From contig OW804099.1 of assembly GCA_942159475.1 (NCBI GenBank), forward strand, positions 13,208,162 to 13,272,161: 64,000 bases of DNA. The letters are read 5' to 3'. This document shows positions 21,347 to 31,441 of the stretch, piece after piece. Source of the DNA: Sthenelais limicola (Eukaryota; Annelida; Polychaeta; Phyllodocida; Sigalionidae). Numbering within the stretch: position 1 is the stretch's first letter; every line of letters starts with the position of its first letter. The position numbers and the translations under genes were made by a program. The notes below the pieces were generated by a model. It ran no database searches. It worked only from the letters and a program-made list of their open reading frames with translations, and was not told the origin of the DNA.

Positions 21347-21730
21347 ACTCAGTACATGTATAAGGGCTTTTTACCAGTCTGTGTTCTCATGTGTTTCAGC
21401 CTCTGCTGCCCTATGGTCACACTCAGTACATGTATAAGGGCTTTTTACCAGTGTGTGTTCACATGTGTTTCAGCCTCTGCTGCCCTATGGTCACACTCAG
21501 TACATCTATAAGGGCTTTTTACCAGTGTGTGTTCTCATGTGTTTCAGCCTGTGCTGCCCTATGGTCACACTCAGTACATCTATAAGGGCTTTTTACCAGT
21601 GTGTGTTCACATGTGTTTCAGCCTGTGCTGCCCTATGGTCACACTCAGTACATGAATAAGGGCTTTTTACCAGTGTGTGTTCTCATATGTGTTTCAGCCT
21701 GTGCTGCCCTATGGTCACACTCAGTACATT
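21235..21730 (-). repeat. 74-bp tandem array derived from a zinc-finger coding unit
   Basis: Six full copies begin near 21302, 21376, 21450, 21524, 21598 and 21672, with partial copies at both ends. Read on the minus strand, each holds the H-linker and C-X2-C halves of a C2H2 finger. The period is 74 rather than 84 bp, and an extra base in the linker breaks the frame in every copy. It directly follows the stop of the 342-aa zinc-finger exon, so it is a non-coding satellite born from the gene's end. Confidence 0.85.
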
Positions 21731-22766
21731 TATGGGGCTTTTTTATGTGTTTTAATGTGCTTCTTGAGTGTTGCATACGTTGCCCTATAGTTGCAGAAAG
21801 TACATTTAATTCTTCCAGTGTGTGTCATTATGTGACGCCTCAGCAGAAAAGACTCGGCTGCCGTAAAGTCACACACAGTACATTTATAAGACTTTTTAGC
21901 AGTGTGTTTTCTCATGTGCGATTTGATAATTCCGCGGCGTGCTGCCCTATAGTCACACACAGTACATTTATAAGGCTTTACCCCAGTGTGTCTTACCATG
22001 TGACTCTTCAGGGCTGAAGACTGTGCTGCCCTATAGTCACACTCAGTACATTTATAGGGCTTTTCTCCAGTGTGTTTTCTCATGTGAGTCTTGAGGCTTC
22101 CAGTCCACTCTGTCCTATAGTCACACACGGTACAGAAATAGGGCTTATCACCAGTATGTTTCATCATGTGATGCCTAAAACTTGCAATCTCTGCTGCCCT
22201 AAAGTCACACATAGTACATTCATAAGGCTTTTCTCCGGTGTGTTCTTTCATGATTATCCTCAGGCCTCCACGCCCTGTAGCCCTATAAGTCACCCCGGGA
22301 CTTATTACCAAGCCGTCACTATGTTTGCTCCCCATGTGATTCCTCAGGTCTCCATACTCTGCTGCCCTAAAGTCACACACAGTACATTTATAAGGTTTTT
22401 CTCTGGTGCTTTCTTCCATGCTTATCCTCAGGCCTCCACTCCCTGTAGCCCTAGAAGTTACACCGCGACTCAATGCCAAGCCATCAGTGTGTGTTCTCAT
22501 GTGATCCTTCAAGTCTCCATACTCTGCTGCCCTAAAGTCACACACAGTACATATATATTTCTTCTTAGCACTGTGCATGAATAAATGCTTCTCTAAGCAA
22601 CGTGTCCATTTGAATCCTTTAACGCAGGCCTTACAGTTCTGTAGTTCTTCCCCGGTATGAGTCACATAGTGAAGTATGATTTGACATCTGACATCAGTAG
22701 AGTAGGTACACAAGTCACACTTATAGCAAGGCTTGCCGGTACCATCTCCAGGAGTCATCTCTGATT
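21730..22766 (-). CDS. C2H2 zinc-finger protein, 3' coding exon
   Basis: The exon runs from a strong acceptor (TTTATTCATCTGCAG before 22766) to a TAA at 21730, about 345 codons. From an internal ATG at 22758 it would be 342 aa. There are about ten finger units, most of form CX2CX12HX3H with TGEKP-type linkers and CDYRAA or CDFRAA cores. Two units (following residues around 100 and 155) have lost their Cys and His pairs. The first two fingers resemble those of the neighbouring exon at 24857-26789. The 24857 donor and this acceptor join in phase 1 and in frame, so both blocks are probably one nuclear DNA-binding protein. Targets are unknown. The C-terminus ends where the 74-bp decayed finger satellite begins. 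Confidence 0.85.
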
Positions 22767-24107
22767 CTGCAGATGAATAAAAACAAACTGTTTAGCAATG
22801 TATCAACAATGTATCTAGCCAGTTCAAATGAGTACACCACTTTTTATTTATTCATTTACTTTTTTGAAGAGAGTATACCAAACTCATATGACAGAGTGGT
22901 TCACCCGGTTTCCCCCCAAGAAAATTTGAAAACAATCTTGAAACGGGACATCATTTTTGTTGAGATGAATGGAATGTTAAATGAACATCAAGTGTTAACA
23001 TGTATCTAAACACCACTGGGCCATCATAGCTGAGGCCTGTCACCTCTCTCTCTGTATGTCAGAGAAGTCATTCCAGCCGCCCTTATAGGCTGAGACACTA
23101 TGTTAGGTCCATAAACACTATCATTTCAGGCATACCAGGCAGATATCTTTTTATTTTTCCTATACAGGTTCAGTAAATGTATTTATGATATCAGAGCTTT
23201 TTAGATGTAGAATTATAAGTACCAGTACTAAGTATAACTAACAAAACCGGGTATAAAGTGTAAGCAACCAGATTTTAAAAAGTGACCATACTATGACCTA
23301 TAGTCCCAGTTAGTGAGGAGGCAGGGCCTACTTGGGTTACCTCCTGACTATGGAGAGAGTGTTATGTACCGAAGGTTTCCCTGTGTCCAACGACCGCTCT
23401 AATAGACTTGGTCCGAATTGAGAAGTCCCCATTGACCCACCGAGGGCAGAATGAAGGCTCACGGTCAATTTGGACCGGAACTGGGGCCAGAAACATTTGT
23501 TTACATTTTGTGTCATAGGGAAGTGTATGGACGTAGGGAGGACCCCCATTAAATGTCACTTTATCAATAGAAAAACATCTAATATAACCACCAAATTAGA
23601 GGATATAAAAGACAACATTATGCACATCAGTTAAGCTATTGTTGGATACCATGTCAGCTTCAAGAAATTCAATAAATTGGGTTCATTTAAATGGCTAAAA
23701 TCAAGTCCACCTTACAGACTGACATGCCCATGAACCAAGTAACCTTGCCGGGCACGCTGCCCTGCACCCGGCCCCGCACCTAGACAGGGCCTTAGCTGTG
23801 GTCAGAGCCCCGCCCACACTCAGATAGGCCTCACCGCCTGTCTTAAATTAGTATCAGGTGTACATATTTCAAGCCAAATGTCCAATTCGAAAAAGCCCTA
23901 TTCTTCCATGTGAGAAACAGGATGGAAATTCAATCAAGGAAAACATCTGGTCTTTAATAGGGCACGTAAGATGTCCATGGCAGCCATTTTTTGAGTCCGT
24001 TACTGTGGCAGTTTCATGATATTATGTGCACATGTCAAGCAAAACTCCCATAGCCCCACCATTGCAGAGATCAATAATCTCTGTTTGTTCATAATTGGAG
24101 GTTGTTT

Positions 24108-24282
24108 ACTTTTAGACCCAGTTTGGTCAGATTCTGGGGTGTGTTTTTGTCACAATATACCACGGCAATCACTTCCGCCAACTTCTGGTAAGGAATGGGG
24201 ATTATAGACGTTGAAAGAACTGGTATATAAAAGTCAGTAAGTGGTAAATAAGAGTCAAATCTGACCAAGCCGGGTCTAAAAG
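24108..24282. repeat. Inverted repeat, about 30-bp arms
   Basis: CTTTTAGACCCAGTTTGGTC at 24109 pairs with its near reverse complement ending at 24282. The two arms are about 115 bp apart. It abuts the longer hairpin on its right. Confidence 0.65.
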
Positions 24283-24413
24283 CACTAATACCCTCGGTTT
24301 TGGATGGTCTAAGTGGTCTGTTGCCTGGTGGAAATTCTCGGGGCTAACGCCCCTCGAATTGTCCACCAGGCAACAAACCACTTAGACCATCCAAAACCTT
24401 GGGTATTAATGCT
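24281..24413. repeat. Long near-perfect hairpin
   Basis: Two arms of about 64 bp (24281-24344 and 24349-24413) separated by the 4-base loop TAAC, differing at only a handful of positions. The core TTTTGGATGGTCTAAGTGGT recurs as its reverse complement. It could be a foldback MITE or a hairpin RNA precursor. Confidence 0.85.
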
Positions 24414-24725
24414 ATACTGGTCCACACATGGGTACAACTACACGACTAGTTTTTGTTAATTCGCACCGTGCCGCCATGACACTTACGCCCCCTATAGAGG
24501 AAGGCCTGACGGTGCCTGGGGGACCAAGTGCATCAAAACATGCTCCTTGTTTCTGGCCTAACTGGGTCGGGTACCGTAGATACTCAACAATGCTAAAATA
24601 CATATATGTATAACGATATAAAAGTGAAAATATGGGTTTTAATGAGAAGAAAACTTATAAATACTATGGAGATTCTGAATATTTATGGACATTATGGATA
24701 TTCATTAATTCATGGATGCCTGGCA

Positions 24726-26789
24726 TCACTGCACTGTATAGGATGAGTAAGTTAGTTTGTTGTGATTGAATGAGTGATTATATACTATTGTAAAGTCACT
24801 CATATTGTAGATCTGTACTGGCCAGGATATAATATATAAAGTATCCAAATTCTTACCTTGCATTTTGTATGATGCCTGAGGCATGTCCCCAGTGTGTGTT
24901 CTCATGTGTACCTTCAGGCTGCCAGACTGTGTTGCCCTATAGTCACACAGAGTGCATTTAAAAGGCTTTTCCCCAGTGTGTGTTCTCATGTGTGTCTTCA
25001 GGTGTCGGGCCTGTGCTGTCCTATAGTCACACACACTACATTTTTTAGACTTCACTTCAGGGTGTGTTCCCATGTGTTGCTTCAGGTAGACAACATCTGC
25101 TGCCCGATAGTCACACACAGTACATTTATAAGACTTTTCCCCAGTATGTGTTCTCATGTGAGTTCTCAGTTCTCCAGACCGTGCTGCCCTATAGTCACAC
25201 ACAGGACATTTATGAGGTTTCTTACCAGTGTGTCTTCTCATGTGAACCCTCAGGTGTCCAGACCGTGCTGTCCTATAGTCACACTTAGTACATTTATAGG
25301 ACTTCTCCCCAGTATGTGTTCTCATGTGTTTCCTCAGTCCTCCAGACTGTGCTGTCCAAAAGCCACACACAGTACATCTAAAGGACTTTGCCCAAGTATG
25401 TGTTTTCATGTGTTTCCTCAGGGCTCCAGTCATCAATGTACTATAGTTACACATGGTACATTTCTTAGACTTTTTTTTGTCTTTAGTATGTGTTCTCATG
25501 TGTTTCCTCAGGAGTATAACATGTGATGTGTTAAAGTTACACTCAGTACATTTAAATGGGTTTTCCCCAGTATGTGTGCTCATGTGAACCTTTAGGTCTC
25601 CAGACCGTGCCGCCCTATAGTCACACACAGTACATTTATGAGGCTTTTCTCCAGTATGTGTTCTCATGTGTACCCTTAGGTGTCCAGTCTTGGCTGCCCT
25701 ATAGTCACACACAGTACATTTATGAGGCTTTTCTCCAGTATGTGTTCTCATGTGAACTCTTAGGTGTCCAGACCTTGCGGCGTTATAGGGACAAATAGTA
25801 CATTTATGAGGCTTATCTCCAGTATGTGTTCTCATATGAACTCTTAGGTGCCCAAACCGTGCTGCCCTATAGTCACACAGGGTACATTTATATTCCTTAT
25901 GAGCATTGTGCATGAATAAATGTTTATCTAAACTACTTGGGTCTGTAAACCCTTCAACGCACACACTACAATTGTGTAGTTTCTCCTCTGCATGAATCAC
26001 ATGGTAATGCATCCGATGAGTGGGTACACTAGTCACACTTGTAGCATTTGCTGCCTCTCCTGTCACATTGTGATGCATCATGCCTTCTGATATCAGTAGA
26101 GAAGGTGCACTAGTCACACTTGTAGCATTTGCTGCTGGTTCTATCTCCCCTGTATGAGTCATACCGTTATGCATCATGCCTTCTGACATCAGTAGAGAAG
26201 GTTCACAAGTCACACTTGTAGCATTTGCTGCCTGTCCTGTCTCCCCTGTATGAGTCACACTATGATGCACCATACCTTCTGACATCAGTAGAGAAGGTAC
26301 ACTAGTCACACTTGTAGCATTTGCTGCCTGTCCTGTCTCCTCTGTATGAGTCACATAGTGATGCATCATGCCTTCTGACATCAGTAGAGAAGGTACACAA
26401 GCCACAGTGGTAGTATTTTCTTCCTGTCCTGTCTCCCCTGTATGAGTCACACTGTGATGCATCATGCCTTCTGACATCAGTAGAGAAGGTGCACTAGTCA
26501 CACTTGTAGCATTTGCTGCCTGTCCTGTCTCCCCGGTATGAGTCACACTGTGATGCATCATGCCTTCTGACATCAGTAGAGAAGGTACACAAGCCACACT
26601 TGTAGCATTTGCTGCCTGTCCTGTCTCCTCTGTATGAGTCACATAGTGATGCATCATGCCTTCTGACATCAGTAGAGAAGGTACACAAGCCACAGTAGTA
26701 GTATTTTCTTCCTGTCCTGTCTCCCCTGTATGAGTCACACTGTGATGCATCATGCCTTCTGACATCAGTAGAGAAGGTGCACTAGTCAC
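24726..26789 (-). CDS. C2H2 zinc-finger protein, 5' array exon with a repeat-rich N-terminus
   Basis: Open frame of 687 aa. The coding exon probably ends at 24857, where CAAG|GTAAGA is a strong donor; the last 43 codons (24726-24856) would then be intronic. Thirteen C2H2 fingers run from LHNCSVC to the THTGDMP end, mostly CX2CX12HX3H with TGEKP linkers. The N-terminal 250 residues are eight 32-aa repeats (PSLLMSEGMMHHSVTHTGE type) encoded by a 96-bp tandem. These repeats are a finger unit read partly out of frame. The 5' end of the frame is not an ATG, and an acceptor at 26881 leads into another frame, so the true start is uncertain; many in-frame ATGs exist in the repeats. Nuclear DNA binding is expected for the finger part. 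Confidence 0.8.
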   Translation of the reverse strand: MTSAPSLLMSEGMMHHSVTHTGETGQEENTTTVACVPSLLMSEGMMHHYVTHTEETGQAANATSVACVPSLLMSEGMMHHSVTHTGETGQAANATSVTSAPSLLMSEGMMHHSVTHTGETGQEENTTTVACVPSLLMSEGMMHHYVTHTEETGQAANATSVTSVPSLLMSEGMVHHSVTHTGETGQAANATSVTCEPSLLMSEGMMHNGMTHTGEIEPAANATSVTSAPSLLISEGMMHHNVTGEAANATSVTSVPTHRMHYHVIHAEEKLHNCSVCVEGFTDPSSLDKHLFMHNAHKEYKCTLCDYRAARFGHLRVHMRTHTGDKPHKCTICPYNAARSGHLRVHMRTHTGEKPHKCTVCDYRAAKTGHLRVHMRTHTGEKPHKCTVCDYRAARSGDLKVHMSTHTGENPFKCTECNFNTSHVILLRKHMRTHTKDKKKSKKCTMCNYSTLMTGALRKHMKTHTWAKSFRCTVCGFWTAQSGGLRKHMRTHTGEKSYKCTKCDYRTARSGHLRVHMRRHTGKKPHKCPVCDYRAARSGELRTHMRTHTGEKSYKCTVCDYRAADVVYLKQHMGTHPEVKSKKCSVCDYRTAQARHLKTHMRTHTGEKPFKCTLCDYRATQSGSLKVHMRTHTGDMPQASYKMQGKNLDTLYIISWPVQIYNMSDFTIVYNHSFNHNKLTYSSYTVQ

Positions 26790-26820
26790 ACTTGTAGCAT
26801 TTGCATCACTAGAGAAGGTG
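26000..26820 (-). repeat. 96-bp tandem repeat in the zinc-finger N-terminus
   Basis: About eight units, period 96 (32 codons, so frame is kept). A 288-bp higher-order duplication of three units is visible: the copies at about 26376 and 26664 share the same private variants. The first unit on the minus strand has an internal deletion of about 55 bp near 26800. Confidence 0.85.
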
Positions 26821-26880
26821 CATAAGTCACCTTGAAGGTTCTGTACTTGGTACTAACAACCCGGAAGAATCCAAGGCTAA

Positions 26881-26895
26881 CCTGAAAACAAGCAT
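26881..26895 (-). other. Candidate 3' splice site upstream of the zinc-finger repeat exon
   Basis: Minus strand reads GCTTGTTTTCAG before 26881, a good pyrimidine tract plus CAG. The frames leading in from here meet stops within 20-30 codons, so if it is used the encoded start must lie further in. Confidence 0.5.
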
Positions 26896-26899
26896 AGAT

Positions 26900-27305
26900 G
26901 TATGTCATATGTTAGCTTCTCATGTGTACATGTTGATATCTGACCCACCCCTGGTCACAGTCTTTTCATGAATGACATTAGTCACCATTATTATCAAAGT
27001 ATATCAATAGTATTCGGGTCATTAATTACCTAAGTTTATTACCTAAGTTAATTTTAATCACACGCATTTTACAAGCTGACATGGCCCTGTGTACTGCCTC
27101 TACCGAGCTCTCCCATTGGTCAATAAAACATAGCCCAGCGCCCTACCCCTGAGAGAGAGACTCGGTGAGGCAGGAGCGACTCAGTTTGTCTTTAGTATGA
27201 GTTGTAGCAGTTGGGCCTTGCTAGAGAACAGTGATTAAGCATAGACTGCTCTAATATAGGTTCCCTGCTTTTCATGTATCACTTTCATACTACTCTACAA
27301 TAGGG
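26900..27305. other. Non-coding stretch
   Basis: No gene or recognisable element seen between the zinc-finger locus and the next inverted-repeat element. Confidence 0.4.
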
Positions 27306-27729
27306 GGTGTAAGTGTCATGGCTACCATCGCCCGCTTTTACTTTTTTAATCTTGTTAAGTATTACTTCCGGGAAAAGAAGTGACGTAATGGCCATAGACA
27401 ATGCATATAGCGAGATAAATATCCTCTCTCTCCATCTCCCTAGATAGTCTGCCTATCTCTACTAGCGATAGCACTGTTGGGTCAGATCCAGCCCTGACTA
27501 CATCTCCCCAGCAATGTCCAGGAACTTCTGGTCAACATATATGGAATAATTTGACCCTATATATGGCGATCCAGTGGTCGGAACTTAGAATAAAATTTTC
27601 GGGAAATCTACAAACAGTGAAAACTTTTCGGCCCAATGCATTATCAATGGGAGCGATGTCACTTCCTTTCCCAGAAGAAGCAGCAAGTGCGCGACAAACC
27701 TGGTGGCGGCTATTTTGAACTTACATGCC
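27306..27729. repeat. MITE-like element with long imperfect inverted arms
   Basis: Arms of about 100 bp (27306-27407 and 27630-27729), matching through CTTCCGGGAAAAGAAGTGAC versus its inverted partner and through AATGCAT and GTAAGT blocks. The interior has no ORF. Confidence 0.55.
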
Positions 27730-28388
27730 CTATAAACGTGAGATGTACATCACATTACTCCTGGAATCATCCCACTCTACTCAGCTAATGATTTCCTACC
27801 TAATCTACTCAGGATAATCTCCAACACAACTAAACTAATAATTGCCCTCCCATGTATCAGTAAGTCCGCAACCTTGTTGTTGATGCACCATCAAGAAGAC
27901 AAATAAGGAATTCCCTAATCTAACCCCATGAACTCATATTACTTACAGCGATACTGGTAGAGGTATTCAAGCCACACTTTACAGTACCTATAGAAGTATG
28001 TACAATGTACAAAGAATTATGTAGAAACATGTGTACATGCAGTGCACAGGGTTTGAAAAATCGCCTCGAAACTTTTCAAGATATAGTTGTCCGATATATT
28101 ATCTATGGTTGTCTGCTCACATCAAGAAATGTGAAAACTGGTTGTCCAGAGAAGAGTGCAGTGCAAGAAGCCCTCCATTGGCATATCATAGAAATATATT
28201 GCAGATGCAAGATATACTTTTATGATAATTTGAATCCTTAAATCGCCTGCAGCCAACACAGGCAACTTCTTAGATAATTTATTTTCCCCATTCTCCTCAT
28301 TCACCATGAGGAGAATGGTAGATTAAAGTAAAGCTAAAATGTGATACATCAATGGGTGGCATATGTCTAGTGTTTATATGCATACAAC
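27730..28388. other. Non-coding stretch
   Basis: Small chance ORFs only. A short palindrome TCCTCAT-TCACC-ATGAGGA lies at about 28296-28314. Confidence 0.4.
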
Positions 28389-28461
28389 CAGTCTATAGTC
28401 TAGGGGTAAGATCCTGGACTCCCAATCAGCACATTGGGGGATCAAATCCCAGAGCAGCCAG
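28389..28461 (+). repeat. tRNA-like sequence, probable SINE head
   Basis: An A box TAGTCTAGGGG at 28396-28406 and a B box GGATCAAATCC at 28439-28449 match RNA polymerase III internal promoter consensus at normal spacing. Acceptor-stem pairing is absent and the anticodon arm is poor, so it is not a working tRNA gene. Confidence 0.5.
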
Positions 28462-28510
28462 CTATTTTACATTTGTCTCATTTTCGAGTCATTTTATTTT
28501 TTAATTTCAC

Positions 28511-29055
28511 TGATTCTTTGAGACGGCAGGCGGGTTCCGGTAGCGGTAGCGGTGCAACGGGTACTGTTTTCATAGAATTAATTCTGGATTTTACAAACAT
28601 TTATGCTGTCTATCAGGTCAAATTCTTTTACATATATCTTAATAAGAATATATCTTTCCAGAGAACCTTTAATTTCAACATAGTTTGTCCAGGAAAGATG
28701 AGATTTAAACTTTGAATGAAGTGCGTTGGAAAGGGTAACAGATACGGCAGGGATTGCATACAGGCATCGGCCCCCATAGACTCCCATATTAAAATCCCAA
28801 AGTTTATACTCCTGTTTCTACATGATAACGATGAGAAATTGTTTTGATCTCAACATATGTGATACTTACAATATCAAACTTTGTGTCAATGAAAGCAATT
28901 AATTTTTGACGAATGTTTTCTATATTTAAGGGGGGCTTAAATCTCAAAATTTTACTATGGGACTCTATGGGACATGCATCCAATACCGCTCAAAAGTCAA
29001 CCCCTGGTTCGCAGCGCCACCTGCAATCACATGACTTTCCGTCTCAAAGAATACC
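28511..29055. repeat. MITE-like element with 15-bp terminal inverted repeats
   Basis: ATTCTTTGAGACGG at 28513 and its reverse complement at 29039 bound about 545 bp. A second internal inverted pair (CCATAGACTCCCATATTAAAAT at 28772 and its partner near 28958) is nested inside. No ORF inside has recognisable motifs. Confidence 0.55.
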
Positions 29056-29278
29056 TTCACCTCTGGGACTCGGATTTTTTTAAACTCACACATGTAGTTA
29101 TTGATACAATTCCCTTTTAGTTGGTGATTTTTTCAACCCTGATGCATACATATATATCTTTATCCTACATTACATCCTTATTAAGCAAGGTTCCCGAAGG
29201 ATATTACAATCGTTTTTAATGTGTTTCTTATTCACTTTATACATAACCTTTTCCTCCATTCAAAGCTACCAACGATAA

Positions 29279-29455
29279 AGACATAACATAGGGAAAATCA
29301 CCCTCTCAACACAAATACCAGCAAACCAAAAATACCAACAGAGCTTTCTCCACACTCGCACCCTGCTATGGAACTCCTTATTCCGACAAATTCAACTACA
29401 AGATGATCGACAAAAGTTCAAGTTAGAGAGTCTAAAATATGTACTAGGAAAGTAA
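29279..29455 (+). pseudogene. LINE reverse transcriptase C-terminal relic
   Basis: 59 codons after an in-frame stop, ending in TAA at 29453. The segment SFLHTRTLLWNSLFRQIQLQ matches the C-terminal LWNSL motif of Jockey/CR1-group RTs, as seen in LINE 2. The rest of the element upstream is lost, and the following few hundred bases to about 29800 are probably its 3' tail. Confidence 0.65.
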
Positions 29456-29985
29456 AACTAAAGATAAATAAAATAATTAATAAGCAAGTGACCAGGAACT
29501 AAACGTGGTGTTTTGATTTGAAACGCTGCATCAATTTCCCTGGCCATTGCTAATTAGATCCCAAATAAAAGAATGTGCCAAAAGCTGTCAGATGCCAGTA
29601 TGCAAATAGCAAATAACAAATAGCAAATAAGTCCAACCCATGCACTTACATACCATAAATGATATAATTATAGATTCAAATGTATAATCTAACAGACTCA
29701 TGTTTGTGAATGTGACACTTGTGATTCATGAGAGAGGTATACTACTATCATTATCATCATCATTTTGTTATGACTTATTTTTATCATTGTTAACAAACTC
29801 TGTATTCTTGAAGTGATTTAAAATCTATTAGAATAACATAATTTAAGACAAAACATAATGACAAAGAAATTATGAATTGTTGATTCCTCAATAATGTATA
29901 AATCTATATAAATGTACACAAGAACCGAACGAAAAGGACTAGATATTGGATTATGATGTATTATTATTTATAATAACAACAACAA
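29456..29985. other. AT-rich non-coding stretch
   Basis: Probably the 3' tail of the LINE relic, then microsatellite-like ATC, AAC and TTA runs. Confidence 0.4.
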
Positions 29986-30154
29986 CAGTATAAAGCCTAT
30001 GGAGGGCTCTTCGTCTCGACATGGGGAGAGGCGAATGATTTGTCTATGTGTCGACAACAACAACAACAACAAATAGTTATGTGTCCAGTATAAAGCCTAT
30101 GGAGGGCTCTTCGTCTCGACATGGGGAGAGGCGAATGATTTGTCTACGTGTCGA
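29986..30154. repeat. Direct duplication with 100-bp period
   Basis: A 69-bp segment beginning CAGTATAAAGCCTATGGAGG occurs at 29986 and 30086, differing at one or two bases, separated by ACAACA runs. Each copy has a small hairpin (TTCGTCTC against GAGAGGCGAA). Confidence 0.85.
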
Positions 30155-30204
30155 CCACCTCCCGACCACCTCCCACTCGGCCATTAGTCAAGGTTGCTAG
30201 AGAG

Positions 30205-31096
30205 GTCGGGCCGCTGTGAAGTCGGACCGTCGTATACTCGGACCGCCGTATACTCGACCCGGGTAAGGTCGGACCGCGGGGTTAGTGGACTCGGACCGAG
30301 GGGTTAGTGGAGTCGGACCATGCCAAACTCGGACCATGCCAAACTCAGACCATGCCAAACTGATGTGAAATACCCAGTAATTATGGCAGTGATATCAACT
30401 GACAAAATCACAGCTAGGGAATCAATGTGAGCCGCCCAAATAGGACCTGATTGTCACCAACGTTTCAATACCTTTTTGTCAAAATATCCGTTTTATTTCT
30501 ATACAATTACAGTGTTAAGATAGGAGGATCCTTTTATAATAATATTATTATACATTATATATTTTCATTCACCCGCCAAGGAGGGCGGGTAACTTGGCAG
30601 TTTTACCTGCCCACACAAATTTTTACCCACATTTGGCGGCAGGCGGGTGCTAATTTCGCACTCTGAAAAAGGACATAACAGGGAGCAATTTCTCTGTGTC
30701 TTTGGTAATTAAGGAGAAGTAACATTCAGTCTCCAACAAGAGAGATAAATCAGGCTGCAATTTGGCCAATACTATAGGTAAATTCGAGTATATTTGGCAC
30801 TGCATTGACTCTAGCAATGTGTTTGGTTATGTTATGTTGAACTGTATTTTGAACTATATTTTCGTCTAAAATTTGGGTTATTTGAGAGGATTGGTGAAGT
30901 TGAATTGTACATTTTGCAGTGGTCCGAGTTTACAGTGGTCCGAGTTTACAGTGGGCCGAGTCCACTAACCCAACCGGTCTGAGTCTACCAACCCGGTGGT
31001 CCGAGTCCACTAACCCCGTGGTCCAACTCCACTAACCCCCCGGTCCGACTCCACTAAGGCGCCGGGTCCGACATCACGGCGGTCCGAGTTCACCAG
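30205..31096. mobile_element. Foldback element with tandem-repeat inverted arms
   Basis: The left arm (30205-30362) is built from about 20-bp units such as ACTCGGACCGAGGGGTTAGT. The right arm (30917-31096) carries the same units inverted (GGTCCGAGTCCACTAACCCC). Such subrepeat-built arms are typical of foldback DNA transposons. The interior of about 555 bp has no transposase and includes a copy of the 165-bp segment seen at 21038-21203. Target duplications were not found. Confidence 0.75.
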
Positions 31097-31437
31097 TCAC
31101 CATTATACCTCCCCCGATGTTTTGGGTGAAAAAATAGTGAAAATTCGATGGAAATTAGAGTCGGAAAACAAGCTGGGTTCAACACACTGTTTTGTTTACA
31201 TTTCGGAAAGTTTCTCACTTCTGGTGCCTCTGGCTCTGGCTATTTTTCTATTTAAATGCGCAATAAATTCGCATAAATTTTTAGATACAGAAAATAAGGA
31301 CGTGAACATGTGTCTACATTTTTATAAGATTCCACCAGAGGTAAATATGATATGTAGGCTAAATATCTCCCAGAGACGGACAGTCCCCACCCCTCTCCCC
31401 TGAGCTCTCCTGCCCTACATTAGGCTACAAGGGCTGG
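31097..31437. other. Non-coding stretch left of element B
   Basis: A 93-codon open frame (31122-31403) has no recognisable motif. Otherwise nothing seen. Confidence 0.4.
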
Positions 31438-31441
31438 GTAC
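31438..31441. repeat. Target site duplication of element B, left copy (GTAC)
   Basis: GTAC directly precedes the left LTR and recurs directly after the right LTR at 52830-52833. Four to six bases is normal for Ty3/gypsy integration. Confidence 0.85.

Larger units (their letters stand above)
22767..24856 (-). other. Inferred intron between two zinc-finger exons
   Basis: Donor CAAG|GTAAGA at 24857/24856 and acceptor TTCATCTGCAG at 22767/22766 bound 2,090 nt with no credible coding sequence. It contains inverted repeats at 24108-24282 and 24281-24413. If the two exons belong to separate genes, this would instead be intergenic DNA. Confidence 0.6.

Noticed and set aside
21305..22584. Plus-strand ORFs with repeated MCSHVFQPLLPYGHT and similar units
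   Set aside because: They are antisense readings of the minus-strand zinc-finger units; the sense strand has proper Cys/His spacing.
24894..25798. Plus-strand ORFs rich in VTHSTFIRLF-like repeats
   Set aside because: Antisense shadows of the 13-finger array.
28389..28461. A working tRNA gene
   Set aside because: A and B boxes fit, but the acceptor stem does not pair and the anticodon arm is poor.
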